Origin: Isochrysis galbana
Taxonomy: Eukaryota; Haptophyta; Isochrysidales; Isochrysidaceae
Reading direction: 5' to 3'
Assembly (NCBI GenBank): GCA_018136815.1
Contig: CM030944.1
Span: 315,045-379,044 of the forward strand
DNA: 64,000 nucleotides
Below, in pieces: positions 22,770-34,098 of the stretch; the stretch's first letter is position 1, and the number at the start of each line of letters is the position of its first letter. The position numbers and the translations under genes are program-made. The notes beneath the pieces were generated by a model. It saw nothing but the letters and a program-made list of their open reading frames with translations, was not told the DNA's origin and ran no database searches.

Positions 22770-23530
22770 GGGTGGGCTCGTCTCGCCCGTTTCCTGAGAG
22801 GCGAAAGAGGGACCCAACAGAGCGAGGGAGTAAAGGGGGACAGCGGAGCACGCCGGGCGGTGTGAGAGGATGCCGAGGCGGAGGGTTGTAGGGAGACCGG
22901 CAGAAGTGGAAATGAAAGGAGGGAAGCACCGAGCGGAGCCAGGAAGTGTGGATGGCGAGCGCGCAGGAAGGGAGAGAGGGCCCGGGAGATGGTCGGGGGC
23001 GGGAGGAGTGCGAGCAGGGAGGGCGGAAGCGGCGCGGGGAAGGGAGCCAGAGAGGGAGGGATCCAAACTCCGCTTGCGTCTCTGCCCGGCTGTAAAGCAG
23101 CAGGCAGCCCTGCCTCCGGCGGCCGCACCAGCTCTGCAATCTTCCGCCACCCTCCCTCTCCCTCTCCCTTGCCTTCCGCCTTGGCCTCCGCCGTCTGCTC
23201 TCCCTCGCCTCCCCCTTCATTTTCCCCGTCCTTCCGTCCCTCCCCCCCACCCCGCAACCCCCACCTCTCTCTCCTCTCTTCTCTTGAAGTGTCCTCGCCG
23301 CTACCTCTTCTCTCCCCTCTCCCTCTCTCCCCGCCCCCCTCGCCCTCCAGCCCTTTCCCCTCGCCCCCCCTTCCTTCCACCCGCCTACCCACCCACCACC
23401 ACCAGGCCCTTCTCGTCGACGTGGGGGGGAAGGGGGAAGGGAGCAGGGGGGGGGACCCGGGCTCTCTCACTCACCATCGGCGAGCGGCCGGAGGAGAGAG
23501 AAAGGGAGAAGGAGGGGGGGGGGGAGGGGG

Positions 23531-23717
23531 AGATACCGGCAGGGGAGGACGCGGGGGAGAGATACCGGCAGGGGAGGGCAAGGGAGGGAGCGGGGGGAGG
23601 GGGAGATACCGGCAGGGGAGGACGAGGGAGGGAGCAAGAGGGGGGGAAGATACCGGCAGGGGAGGACAGGGGAGGAAGATACCGGCAGGGGAGGGCAAGG
23701 GAGGGAGCGGGGGGAGG
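23531..23717. repeat. Interrupted tandem repeat, gataccggcaggggagg core
   Basis: Five copies of a gataccggcaggggagg core are spaced 28-45 bp apart in G/A-rich DNA, between the membrane-protein gene and the Cys-rich gene. Confidence 0.85.
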
Positions 23718-23880
23718 CCTTCTGTTTCCCCCGCCGCCCTTTCGTCGGGGTTGGCAGCGGCGGCGGAAAGCTCCGGAGACGGGAAGGGCAAGAAGGAGTG
23801 TAGAGAGGAGAGAGGAGAGAGAGGGGTAGTGGGGACGACGAGTTGGCTGTGGGGTTTCATACGAAGCAGGTTCCATCTCG

Positions 23881-24123
23881 ATGGACCGGATGTACCACGA
23901 GCAGTGCCTTGCCGCCATGCGCTCTGAGCCCTCGGTGTGCATGCTCGCTGGCTGCGCGACTCACGGCCGGTACGGGGCACAAGAGGGGATGTGCCCTCAG
24001 TGTGCGAGGGACGCCGGGCTCTGCCGCTGGTGCAAGAAGGCCCTGAGCTCGCCTGCGGATGGGAATCAGCACAGCAAAATCACACAGTCTCCGCCGCGGG
24101 CGGACGGTGGCGCCGCATCGTGA
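23881..24123 (+). CDS. Small Cys-rich, probably zinc-binding protein
   Basis: 80 residues starting MDRMYHEQCLAAM. It contains C-x4-C-x2-H and then CPQCARDAGLCRWCKKAL, a C-x2-C-x6-C-x2-C arrangement typical of a zinc ribbon or treble-clef knuckle. A pyrimidine-poor acceptor-like site (cgaagcag) lies 13-15 bp upstream, so a 5' exon could extend the domain. I do not recognise the family. It is flanked upstream by the G/A repeat block and downstream by ~3 kb without a supported gene. Confidence 0.5.
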   Translation: MDRMYHEQCLAAMRSEPSVCMLAGCATHGRYGAQEGMCPQCARDAGLCRWCKKALSSPADGNQHSKITQSPPRADGGAAS

Positions 24124-27100
24124 ACGGAGCAGAAGGACTCCGCTGCGAGCGAGGCGACCACACGCCGCGCGCGTTGGCCTGAAATCGTCCACGGAGCTGG
24201 ATCGGCTGGGCGTGGGTGCTGCTCAACTTTGGGCAGGCGGAGTTCGTTCTATCCGGTCTACAGTGCACGAGATTCGAGCGATGGCAGAGATGGCTGAGAT
24301 CATCAAGTGGTTCATTTCACGTGAGAGGGCCAAGCAGGCGAATAAGATGAGCAGTGCGAGAAGCGGACCGAGGTCGACATACTGCCGTCACCGCGTTTTC
24401 AGCCAAGCTTGACCAGGCGATCATTCGGTAGACATTGTTGGCGGGGAGCCTGGGGAGCGAGCGTGGCCTGTGGGAGATTGGTGCAGAATGGAGCATTCTG
24501 GTCATCTCACTTCATCCATCATACTTTAATGAGAGCAACTGAGATGGAGCAGTGACCAATCAGTAGTAAGTGCAGTTGCAGTTTTGGCTTTCAAGGGTTC
24601 ATCCTCACGGTGTGCTTCGATCATTGTGGCCTCCCCGAAATCATGTAGGTCGAGTGCGATATCGGTCGGCTTTTAGGTGCTGTGAGCGGCGGGTGTGAAA
24701 GACACTACACACGAACGTTGGGTCGCTGTGAGGGATAGATACCTATAGAGGCGAGGTGTTCAATGTGGGTGGATGCCGAAAGGAGAGCAGATCTTGCCCG
24801 CGCGTGCGGGTGTTGAGCCGCCGTCCGGCGGCCCGCACAGTGGGGCCCGACCAATTTCGCATGCAAACGCCTTTGCCATGCGCTGCCGCCGCCTGTCGCG
24901 CCCGCCCACCGGCTAGGTGCTGCACGCGCGGCGAACAGCAGCACACGCGCACAACAGAGGCCAATAAGGGTCACGTATTATCGCAGCTCGCACGTACCTG
25001 TCGCATCCGCGAATCGGCACTTGTTAGGCTTCTCTTTCGTTAGTTCGGCGTCGGCGTGTAATGGCATGCACCGTTAGCTAATGCCAATATTAATTCTGTG
25101 CGTTCTCTCGTTCTCGTTTTCGGTTTTCGGTCAAAACCTACGGATGCACGCTTAGGACCGCAGGTAAGAGAGCACCCTCCCTCCTTTTCTCGAAGAGAAG
25201 GGAAGTTTCCCCACCTTTCTGTTTCTTTTTCCAAGGCGCGCCCTCACAATCACAAACTCACACGCAAAGCACAAAGACCCAAGCAAACGCGTTTAATTTG
25301 CTATCTATCTTCCCTGCGCTACCGTACCAGTCCCCGGGGGCTGGGGCTGGGGGCAATCGGGTTTAATTTGCGACCTCTTCGCATCTCCCCCTAGGTACGT
25401 CTCACTTCATGCCCGATTATCCGTCCCGCCCAAATGGCTTCGCTGGTAAGGCGGTTCCTGAATATGCGCTTAGCTATGGCGCAGGTCGTGCGCGCACCGG
25501 GCGGATGACCAAGAACGGGCTAGCGCATCGCGCCCGGCGTCGTTTTGAATTTTGGGTTTTCCGAGAGAGTGTATTAGGCCGGTTTTGACGTTTTTGGGTT
25601 ACGCTTAATTGTGGGGGCTCCCGGGGGAGTCTAGGCGGCCCGAAGGGCATCGAGATATATGAATATGTAATATGTGCTAGATGCGATCTAGATCTACTAG
25701 ATGGGTATTTTCCGTGGTTTCTGCCGCTTTACTTTGGTGCATTTCCTCAATCCTGACTTTTTCATTCGCTTACATCCTTAGAAATTACAATGGTGTTTGA
25801 CCGCCCTACCAAAACCTTCACATAAATATGGAAGGGGGGGGGGGGGGCACGGAGAGCGGCAGGTGGTTTGGCCGGTAAGGCGAGAGTTCTCTCCCCGACG
25901 GACTTCTCTCCCATTTCGGCGGGCTTTTTCTATGCCCGTCAGACAATCTGTCCCTGTATGATGTGAATGCCCTCACGAGACCAGGCTTCTTCCTCCTCAG
26001 GCGTTGGTACCCCACTCTACTTGCACTACCCGGAGGCGCACGCTACTGCCGCCGAGCGCGAGGCATGCTGCTACAAGAAAGGCCGATGAACGTCCACGTG
26101 GTATTGTGGCCTGCACGAGCTCGCGGTGTAGGTCGCTTGAATGGGCCAGGTTGGAATTGTCCACATGCGAAAATGTGTGCCACCGCCGCCATCGCGCCAC
26201 CACGCTCCCTTTGTTCAGCTCGCACGTAACCCTCCTCCCGGCGGATGCCCCCCCCCCCCCCCCCTCACGAACGCATTTCTCTGCCCCTTCCTGCAGTATG
26301 ACGCACCCATGGTACCATGGTAACCCGACCCTGCGTTATCTCCCCGGATTGGTCAAGGGAAGGGGAGTCGCGCAAGGTCACTTCATTCGCCCGCCGAGGG
26401 CATCCCACGGAGCTTGCTCTTTGCTCTTGGCTAGGCTTCCCCGACCTGCAGCAGCACCAATGCCTCCATTGCAAGCCGCAGCGAGGGAATGCACGTGGCG
26501 TCCACCATGGTGAATCCATGCGCCAGAATGCATGCGCCATGTGCAGGCAGTGCCATCGTATAATAGTCTGATGTCTTTGAAGCGTTGGGGCCTTTGGCAG
26601 CGGATGTGAACGGCGCGTTGTCGAGTATCGGCTCACTCCCTAAGCCGACGGTCGGATCAAAGCCGAGATGTGGGTGGGCACACGCGCACGCAACCTTCCG
26701 CCGCAGCAATCGCAAGCCGCGGCGCCGCAGGCTGAGAATAACTGCAGTTTAAGCAAGCGCTCAACGTCTCCGAGCTGCGTTGAGCTGGCGGAGCTGCGTT
26801 GAGCTGGCGGAGCTGCGTTGAGCTGGCGTTGCAGCGCCCCACCTTGCGCCAGCGCTGGAGTCCGACCTAGAAGCTAGCGCGTACAGCATCATCGTCGCAC
26901 GCGGTGGCAAGGTAGGTGCAAAGCGTGCACATGGCAGGCGCACGTGCAGCGGGGCAGTGCGGGCCAGGGCTGTAGCGCAAGCGCGAAGGAGGGCCGAGGG
27001 AGGTGGCCTTGAGGTTGATTAAGCTCGCGTGCCCCTAGGTCAGAGGCACCATGCCCGAAACTTCGCGGTACCGCGATCGCCCGTGCTTGCCCCACTGGAA

Positions 27101-27349
27101 CGAGAAAGGAGCCTTCTACGACTCTGCCAGTGCGCCGAGGCGTGTCTCCGCCACCACCGACAGCACCCGATGCCCACGCCAACTACCTGCTCGGATGGGC
27201 GCACGGCGCTCCTTTCGTAGCAGCGCTTGGCAGCGCTCGCACGCGCAAAGCAAGACGTATACTTGCACCCGGCTAGTAATGCCAAGCTCTAGCTCGTGCG
27301 CGCGGCAGCTGATCAGCGGCAACCTCGCGCCGCCGCCGCCTCCTTCAAC
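24124..27349. other. Long intergenic stretch
   Basis: No convincing gene in 3.2 kb. A short plus frame at 25409-25588 (59 residues, MPDYPSRPNGFAG start) has gene-like composition and follows a cccctag acceptor-like site, but has no known domain. Two gtttaatttgc phrases at 25288 and 25357 recur at 54705 next to the Ty3 remnant. A copy of the 16-bp end tgtttgaccgccctac lies at 25794-25808 (one mismatch). Confidence 0.5.
26772..26828. repeat. 19-bp tandem repeat, three copies
   Basis: Unit gagctgcgttgagctggcg, perfect in the first two and a half copies. Confidence 0.9.
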
Positions 27350-28534
27350 TCACGTGACCACATCACCCTCGACCAAGAGAGCCCGCAGGTGATCCGACGC
27401 CGGCACGATCTTTCGTGACGCAGGATCGATGCACATACATGTCACCTCCGCACGCGCGAGCACGGGGCGCGCAGAGCCGTCACCACTCTTGCCGGAGCGC
27501 GCGGGGCCGATGAGCCACTGGTCGAAGACAACTTGCGTGGACCGCGCCCGCAACGTCACGCTGCATTTCGCCGTCAGGCTCGAGCAAAGGGGAGCTTTCC
27601 CGCTGCTCAGCCCATCCTTCGCCGCGCCCGCGAGCGCCACAAAGCGCATACGTGCCACCACCACGCTTGTGCCCGAGTCCTGGAGCTCTTTGAGCTTGTC
27701 CGCACCACCAATGGCCTGGCTGCGCTGGCGCTCAAAGTAGCGCAGGGCAGCGAGAAGGGACAGCTGACCGGTGGGTGGGAGCTCGTCCGCCTCCACAGTC
27801 ACGTCCAGAGGGAATCTTGTGGGCGGAAGCTCCTCCGGCGCCGCAAGCGGCGGCGGCGGCGGGCTGGGCGCGTTGAAGAGCTCGACGCAGCTCGAACCGT
27901 CGGCGAGGTGCGTGGCGCGCAGCGGCCATGGCGCGCGCTCGCCCGTGCCAGCGATTGTGAACGCGAGCTCCGCCTGCGAGCACGACCAGATGGGCGTTCC
28001 ATCCTCCGCGCGCGTGATGGCAGCGGCGATGCGGATGGTTCCGCAATCAGCATCGATGCCCTCCGTCGCTAGCCTCACGTGCAGCAGATCTCCGAGCACG
28101 GCCGGATGGTTGTACTTGACCCCTTCGACACGCGTCAGGCCGAGCGTGGCGGCGCACTCGTCGAATGCAGCCGAACATCTCTCGCGACCGAGGAGTGCGT
28201 GTGCCGCCCTCTCGATGAAGCGGAGGTAGTTTGCATGGTAGACGATGCCGTAGGCGTCGGTGTCTTCGATCCACACGCGCGCCTCGTGGAGGAAAGGAAG
28301 GGGAGGAGGAGGAGGGAAGGGAGGGGGAAGGGGAAGGGGAGGAGGAAGCGGAAGGGGAGGAAGAGAAAGAGGGAGAGGGAGAGAAGGAGGTTGAGGAAGG
28401 GGAGGAGAAAGGGGAGGTGGTAGAGGAAGAGAAGGAAGGGGAGGAGGAGGAGGAAGAGGCGGAGAGAGGCAGGAGAGAAGGCCTCGCGAGGTGAGAGGCG
28501 GGCTGAATGCGGCGAGCCAGAGAGGCGTGCGCAT
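27350..28534 (-). CDS. Double-hotdog acyl-CoA thioesterase (4HBT-like)
   Basis: The minus frame runs to a stop at 27350. The first hotdog has the 4HBT signature DTDAYGIVYHANYLRFIE with the catalytic-type Asp, followed by VKYNHPAVLGDLLHV and IWSCSQAELAF. After a Pro-rich linker a second hotdog follows (VEADELPPTGQLSLLAALRYFE, then SVTLRARSTQVVFDQWLI). The second half lacks an obvious D-x2-G-x2-Y motif, so only one active centre is evident, as in some tandem hotdog enzymes. The role is hydrolysis of acyl-CoA thioesters. The N-terminal ~75 residues are Pro/Leu-rich simple sequence (28290-28480) and may be an intron or a targeting leader; MRTPLWLAAF at 28534 is the only Met in frame upstream of the domain. 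Confidence 0.75.
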   Translation of the reverse strand: MRTPLWLAAFSPPLTSRGLLSCLSPPLPPPPPLPSLPLPPPLSPPLPQPPSLPLPLSLPPLPLPPPLPLPPPFPPPPPLPFLHEARVWIEDTDAYGIVYHANYLRFIERAAHALLGRERCSAAFDECAATLGLTRVEGVKYNHPAVLGDLLHVRLATEGIDADCGTIRIAAAITRAEDGTPIWSCSQAELAFTIAGTGERAPWPLRATHLADGSSCVELFNAPSPPPPPLAAPEELPPTRFPLDVTVEADELPPTGQLSLLAALRYFERQRSQAIGGADKLKELQDSGTSVVVARMRFVALAGAAKDGLSSGKAPLCSSLTAKCSVTLRARSTQVVFDQWLIGPARSGKSGDGSARPVLARAEVTCMCIDPASRKIVPASDHLRALLVEGDVVT

Positions 28535-28611
28535 CGTGGGGGAAGCGGGGGGGGAGAGGGTGGGGGAGAAGGAGGGGGGAGGGGGGGGGAGACTCCTCCC
28601 GTGTTCTCGGG

Positions 28612-28614
<3 letters not shown>

Positions 28615-28700
<86 letters not shown>
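28615..28700. repeat. (CT)43 tract
   Basis: Uninterrupted CT of about 86 bp upstream of the thioesterase gene, reading GA on that gene's sense strand. Confidence 0.95.
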
Positions 28701-28705
<5 letters not shown>

Positions 28706-28816
28706 ACTCTTCTCTTCTCTCGGCCTCTTTCCTTCTCTTCACCTCCGCCCCCTCTTCATTTTTTGTTGATCGTTGGCGGGAGAACGTCGGGGAGGAGAGA
28801 CAAAGAGTGACACCGA

Positions 28817-28896
28817 GAGAGAGAGGGGCCGAGAGAAGAGAAGAGAAGAGAGAGAGAGAGAGAGAGGAAAGGAGGAGGAGGAGGAGAAGAAGAAGA

Positions 28897-28943
<47 letters not shown>

Positions 28944-29033
28944 TTAGAGAGAGAGAGGTAGAGAAAGGGGGAGAGAGAGAGAGAGATGGTGAGGAGAAGA
29001 AGAAGAGAGAGAGAGAGAGAGATGCCCCCAGAG
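28817..29033. repeat. (GA)n / GAA-rich tract
   Basis: GA runs broken by AGG and AGA triplets. It is the mirror partner of the CT tract at 28615-28700. Confidence 0.9.
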
Positions 29034-29070
29034 TACAGAAGAGAGAGAGACAGAGATCACATCTTTTCAG

Positions 29071-29220
29071 CGGCGAGGCACCTTGGGAGGTGCTGCATCT
29101 CGCAGTTGCCTCGAGGATGGGGTGTGTCTACAATATATAAAACGTCCATATACCTGAATATATGCGCAGCTCACAGCACTCCACTATCGCGAAGCACCAT
29201 CGAAGGTGCTTCCCGCCGCC
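29071..29220 (+). mobile_element. Foldback-type short element, copy A
   Basis: Hairpins lie near both ends: GCACCTTGGGAGGTGC near 29078 and GAAGCACCATCGAAGGTGCTTC near 29191. The whole segment is similar, in reverse complement, to 49608-49790 (shared blocks include the gtgctgcat and ggggtgtgt stretches and acaatata). It is probably non-autonomous. Confidence 0.7.
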
Positions 29221-29607
29221 GCATAGGCCCAAAAATAGATAGTCGAGAGGGAGAGCAAAGAAGGGGCTCAGTCTCCATCGGAGCGCCAGAGGCGAGGCCA
29301 TTTATTTTAAGGCCTTGGCCCTCATCTTCATATGTACCAAGAATAACTGCGGATTGCCCACTGCCCACTGCCCACTCATGTTTATTTTAAGTCTATTGTC
29401 ACGTCCGCACTGCGAGGCGAGAGGATCTGTCGTCTACTTCAACTTTACATCGGATGAGTGCGAAGTAAAAGCTAAAAGGGTGGAGAAGTGTCCCCTTCCT
29501 CCTCCCTTCAGTCTCAACATGAAGTAATGGTTCACGGCAGTCTTCGCGGATGCAAGGGCGAGGGCTGACGTCCGGAAATCGGCGGAAATCGAAATCGCCA
29601 ACTGTAG

Positions 29608-29633
29608 GTAGGGCGGTCAAACAGGGGCTTTTT
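29608..29633 (-). repeat. Terminal motif GTAGGGCGGTCAAACAG
   Basis: One of five occurrences of this ~16-bp motif (reverse complement CTGTTTGACCGCCCTAC) in the window. Here and at 59086 it is followed by gggctttt. Confidence 0.8.
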
Positions 29634-29887
29634 AACTATAAGTAAGGATTGGGCTGCATTTTTTGACCGTGGCGCGAGGCCCAAGAAAAAAACCTTCAGG
29701 GGGGGCCACTTGCCGCCACGAAAATCTTCGCCAGGAAATGGTGCGATTCGCCCCCCCTCCCCCCCCCACGTCACGCGCGCTCACGCTCTACCCGTAAAGA
29801 CCAGAAGCGTTCATTTACCCCCATCCCTGCTAACCACCTTCCGTTGTCACCTGGAGGTTACTCGACTCTCGACTCAACTCGACTCAT

Positions 29888-30345
29888 CAACTAAGTTTAT
29901 ACTTGGTTGCCCCATGGGGGGGCACGAGCCCCCCCCTCTCTCCACTCCTCCCCTGCCATGGGGGAGGAACCACCCATCCTCCTGGCACGCCTGATGGCTT
30001 GCCAGGAGGCCACTGCCCTACTGACCCACTCCCTTCCCCACAGGCTCGCCCCATTCGCCCATCCTGGCCCCTCGTGGCCAGCCCATTGCTCCAACCCCCC
30101 TCCCCCCCTGGTCGACAGGCAGACAGGTGCAGATTGGGGGCCCCAGAGGCTCAGGAGCGCCAGCGAGGGAGAGGCAGGGGAGACCAGGGCCCAGTCCCAG
30201 CCTCCTCTGCCCCCAGAGCTGGCCTCCATGAGCCTCCAGGGGTCGCCAGCAGGCAGCTGCAGGCCTGCCGCAGGCGCGCCATCGCGCGTGCCGCAGGAGA
30301 GGGGAGAGAGAGCGCGGAGAAGGGGGTGGGCGGAGCGAGAGCTCC
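29888..30345 (+). repeat. Repeat family R, copy 3 (divergent, near full length)
   Basis: Begins caactaagtttatacttgg and ends in a gccgcaggagaggggagag block like copy 1. The 5' ~110 bp also matches 34099-34232. The middle differs from copies 1 and 2, which suggests subfamilies. Confidence 0.7.
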
Positions 30346-30542
30346 GCTCACCGAAAAATAGGTAAGTCCCGCACCTGTTTACAGGATAAGTCGGGGCTGA
30401 GACCGCCGCCCACTCGGAGACACAGGAGGAAGGGGGGGAATGATCACCGGGGGGGGGCGCGGGCCACCGGACCATATCTAAGCCCTTCACCCCTATCCCC
30501 CTAGTAGTGCACGGGGGGAGTCGCCTTATGGCGGGGGGAGAA

Positions 30543-30627
30543 GGGCCGGGGAAGTGGGGGTGTAGAAAGTTTCCTACGTGAGTAGAAAGTAGAGGGTCCA
30601 CGGCCGCGTGTGCGGTGAGACTATTAA
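30543..30627 (+). repeat. Shared ~85-bp tail (second copy at 60691)
   Basis: gggccgggg, gtgggggtgtagaaagttt, agtagaaagtagagggtcca and cggccgcgtgtgcggtgaga ctattaa occur in the same order at 60691-60779. It may be a transposon 3' end. Confidence 0.85.
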
Positions 30628-31287
30628 AAGGTTTTTGTTTTGTAACTCGACTCATCATGTCGAAAGACACACACACGTGGTCTTACTGCATTCACTCGAT
30701 TTGGGGCAGGGTCGGATATCTGATTGAAATCACGATCTCTCCTTCTCGCTCGTGTCGTTACGTACGAAAAGCAACGAGTTGTGGCGGGTCTATATTGATG
30801 ATGCATGATGCTCTCGGTGCAACACACTCACGTGGTCTTTCGCTCGAGTGGAGGAATAAAACAATGTGTATTAGCAGAATATTAGTACAACACATGTCAA
30901 AGAATAACGGCTACGCTTATGAGACAATACTGCATCCGGAGCGTATGTATAAAGGGATAGACGAATCCACAGTCTCCCACCCCCTTCTCTCCAAGCTCCT
31001 GACTGAAGCAGCGCGCGCGGTCGCCCCGGAACCAGTATCCAGTATCTCTGTTAAAGAGAGAACTGGGGAAGGGGAAAGGGGTTGACGGTGGTCAAGGTTG
31101 GGTAGTAGGGAGGGTCACTAGCATGCTGCCTCAAGCCGCGCACGTAGCGGAGATTTTTAAGAAGATTTTTATTGTATTCTTCAACATTTTCTTCCCCTCC
31201 GGCGAAGATGATTTTATACTTTACACACCTAGGCTGTTACAAGACCACGGTCCTAGAACATTCGTCTACTCTACAATAAAAAGGCCT
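30628..31287. other. Intergenic, no gene supported
   Basis: A plus frame at 30615-31085 has no recognisable domain and lies directly after the shared transposon tail. Confidence 0.4.
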
Positions 31288-31313
31288 CCCCCCCCCCCCC
31301 CCCCCCCCCCCCC
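31288..31313. repeat. C26 homopolymer
   Basis: Twenty-six consecutive C. Confidence 0.95.
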
Positions 31314-31319
31314 GTCGTG

Positions 31320-32270
31320 GGAGGGGCGAGAGAGTGATGACGAGAGAGGGGGGGAGGGAAGTGGGAGAGAGAGGGGGGGGGGCGGGAGAGAGTAAGTGAG
31401 AGAGAGAGTCCAGAGAGAGAAGAGAGGGAGAGAGAGAGAGTTCAGAGAGAGAGAGAGAAGGTAGAGAGAGAGAGAGGGGGGGGGGGGGGGGGAGAGAGAG
31501 AGAGAGGGAGGGAGAGAGGGAGAGGAGGGGGGGGAGAAGGGAGAGAGAGGGATCCGAGGCAGAGAGAAGAGAAGAGAGAGAGAGAGGGGAACAGAGAGAG
31601 AGGTGGGAGAGAGGGAGAGCAGAGGGGGGGGGCGGGGGAAGCGAGAGAGAGAGAGGAGGCCATCACCCCAAGTGAGAAGAGAAGAGAGAGAGGCTTCTAA
31701 CACATATCTCCGCTGAGAGCCCCGCCGCGCCCGCCCCTCCGCCCGCGACATCTCTAGCACTCTCTCTCTTATTCTCCCTCTTCTCTTTCTCCTCTCTAAT
31801 CTCTCCCCTTCTCCCTCTTCTCTCTCTTCTCTCTCTTCCCTCTCTTCTCTCTCTTCTCCCTCTTCTCTCTCTTCTCTCTCTTCCCTCTCTTCTCTCTCGT
31901 CTCTCTCTCCCTCTCTCTTCTCTCTCTTCTCTCTCTCCCTCTCTCGTCTCTCTCTTCTCTCTCTTCTCTCTCTTCTCTCTCTTCTCTCTCTTCTCTCTCT
32001 TCTCTCTCTTCTCTCTCTTCTCTCTCTTCTCTCTCTTCTCTCTCTTCTCTCTCGTCTCTCTCTTCTCTCTCTTCTCTCTCGTCTCTCTCTTCTCTCTCTT
32101 CTCTCTCTTCTCTCTCGTCTCTCTCTTCTCTCTCGTCTCTCTCTTCTCTCTCTTCTCTCTCTTCTCTCTCGTCTCTCTCTTCTCTCTCTTCTATCTCTTC
32201 TCTCTCTTCTCTCTCTTCTCTCTCTCCTCTCTCTCCCTCTCTCCACCTCTCTGCTCTCTCTTCTCTCTCG
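31320..32270. repeat. GA-rich then CT-rich low-complexity block
   Basis: Plus strand is GA-rich to ~31700, then TCTCTCT/TCTTCTC repeats from ~31760 to 32270 directly before the start codon at 32275. The opposite-strand frame encoding endless Arg-Arg-Glu is a repeat artefact. Confidence 0.95.
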
Positions 32271-32274
32271 GGGC

Positions 32275-33484
32275 ATGCTGCGCGCCGCCACCTCCTCCTC
32301 TCTCCTCCGCTCCTCCTCGGCCGCCGCCCGCCTGCGCGCGCGTGCGCTGGTGAGCAGCCCGCTGGACGACCGCGAAAAGGCCTTCGAGGCCAAGTGGGCG
32401 CGCGAGGAGCAGCGCAAGGCCCTCGATGCCCTGAAGAAGACGATGGCCACCAAGAGGATGCCGATCAATGAGGTGAGGCCTCTCTCTCTCTCTCCTTCTC
32501 TCTCTCTCTTCTCATCTCTTCTCTCTCCCTCCCTCTTTCACCCCCTCCCTTCCTCCCTCTTCCTCCCTTCCTCAACCCCTCTCTTTTTCCCTCCCTGCCT
32601 GCTTCCCTGCCTGCCGTCCTCCCTCCCTCAATTTCTCTTCTCTCTCATCCTCCTGGCCCCTGCCTCACGAGTGATCCTGGGCGCACGGCCGGCCCTTCTC
32701 TCCCCCCCCTCCCCCTGTTGCCGCACTTTTCCCCACCCGGCTGTCGGCCAGAATCCCTCGTTCGGTTGCCGTGGGGAAGGGGGATCCTGTCCAGGCGGCA
32801 GGGGCGAAAGCCCGGCGGCATGGGGCGAGGCGGGGGCGGGGGGGGGATTAGCACACCCCACTGTGAAGGGGCTCCACGCGGACGTCCAGCTGCCTGTGCC
32901 CTTCTTGGTTGGGGCTTTTGCGGCGAGGAAAGGTAGGGTTGATTGGAGGGACAGAGAGGCGACCAGTGACCAAGAATATGCCTGTCAACCACGTACAGCG
33001 ACTCCCCTCCCCCCACGATGTCTCTCCACCCCTTACCCTCCCCCTCCCTCTCTTCCCCCTTTCCGCCCACCCCACTTTCGCCCGTGCCTCCCTCGCATGC
33101 TTGTCTGTGGCAATGCCCGCAATGGGAACGGATGAAAGCACAGCCGTGAATTGGAACTCCACCTCCCTCTCGCCAATCTCAGGACTTTGAGGCCTCGCGA
33201 CTGGCAGCGATCCTGGACAATGCGGGCATCGCAGAGGGAGCGGACAGGGACGCCCTCAAGGTCCGCCTCCTCCTGTGGAAGCACGACGAGGTGTGCATCC
33301 AGAGACGTAGTCTTTCCCCACCCCACCACAATGCACCCCATCTCACACTACTCTCCAATGCTCCCCTTTCCCCCTCTCTTCTCAACCACGTTTCTTTCCG
33401 GCCTGCCACCCTGGCGACCCCTCCTAACTTCCAGCCCCCTTTGCTTGCTTGGTTGTGCAGGACCTCGTCCAGGCTACCAAGTAA
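32275..33484 (+). CDS. ATPase zeta-inhibitor-like (DUF1476) small protein, probably mitochondrial
   Basis: Three exons, 32275-32472, 33183-33290 and 33461-33484, give 109 residues. Donors are GTGAGG and GTGTGC. Residues 1-28 (MLRAATSSSLLRSSSAAARL) are an Arg/Ser/Ala-rich presequence typical of mitochondrial import. The following SPLDDREKAFEAKWAREEQ closely resembles the start of alphaproteobacterial DUF1476 proteins (DDREKAFEAKFAHDEE), including the zeta subunit that inhibits the F1Fo-ATPase. Exon 2 continues as helical sequence (FEASRLAAILDNAG) and exon 3 adds only seven codons. The function, control of ATP synthase hydrolysis, is inferred from the family. The motif match is strong in the N-terminal helix and weaker after it. 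Confidence 0.75.
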
Positions 33485-34098
33485 AGCGGGCGTCGTGACG
33501 TGCTGGGCCACGTGCTGCGCTGCCTCCACGCACACTCTGCACAAGTCAGCGGGGCGCGCTGATTGGAGGATTGGAACATCCTCCGGAGGCCGTTTGACTT
33601 GAGGTCTTGATTGCTGCCGGCGTCCCGTGGCGGCTGGCAGTGTCGATATGCGGGATGAAATTGTGCTGCTTTCCGGGTATCAGCTGCAGAGCCCTTGCCC
33701 GTGTGTGAATGTCAAGTCGTAGGTGTGGGATGCAGGACGGGGGAGTTTGTCGGCGAGGGTCGCGGGGCACTATGAGTGAGTCTCTTCAACTCGGCCATCC
33801 TCTCCCCCACTGCGTGCGACTGGCGGCTTCTCCGTCCCTACAAGTTTGTGTTGTTTGGAAGGCCGTTTCGTAGGGCGGTTGTCGTCTGGGCGGGTGTATG
33901 CGTCCGCTTTTGGCTTCTAATCAATGGTCCACGCCGGAATTCGGACTTTGGCGTGCATAGAGCATAGGCATATAGGCATAGCGATATGGATAGTGGATAG
34001 GCTAGAGCACGTGCGCACGCAGCCCCTCTAACTCTCACTTTTTTTGGCCTTTGGTATACTAGAAGGCTTGACGAAACTATTGTTATAAGGTCGTTTGC
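33485..34098. other. Intergenic and 3' flank
   Basis: No gene seen. Confidence 0.5.

Noticed and set aside
23531-23717. CRISPR-like array
   Set aside because: The repeats are short and irregular, spacers are themselves G/A repeats, and the genome is eukaryotic.
28290-28534. GC-AG intron in the thioesterase leader
   Set aside because: Candidate GC and AG sites do not keep the reading frame, so I left the leader unspliced.
31266-32468. Long minus frame of repeated Arg-Arg-Glu
   Set aside because: It is the complement of the CT-rich leader of the plus-strand gene at 32275 and has no non-repeat sequence of its own.
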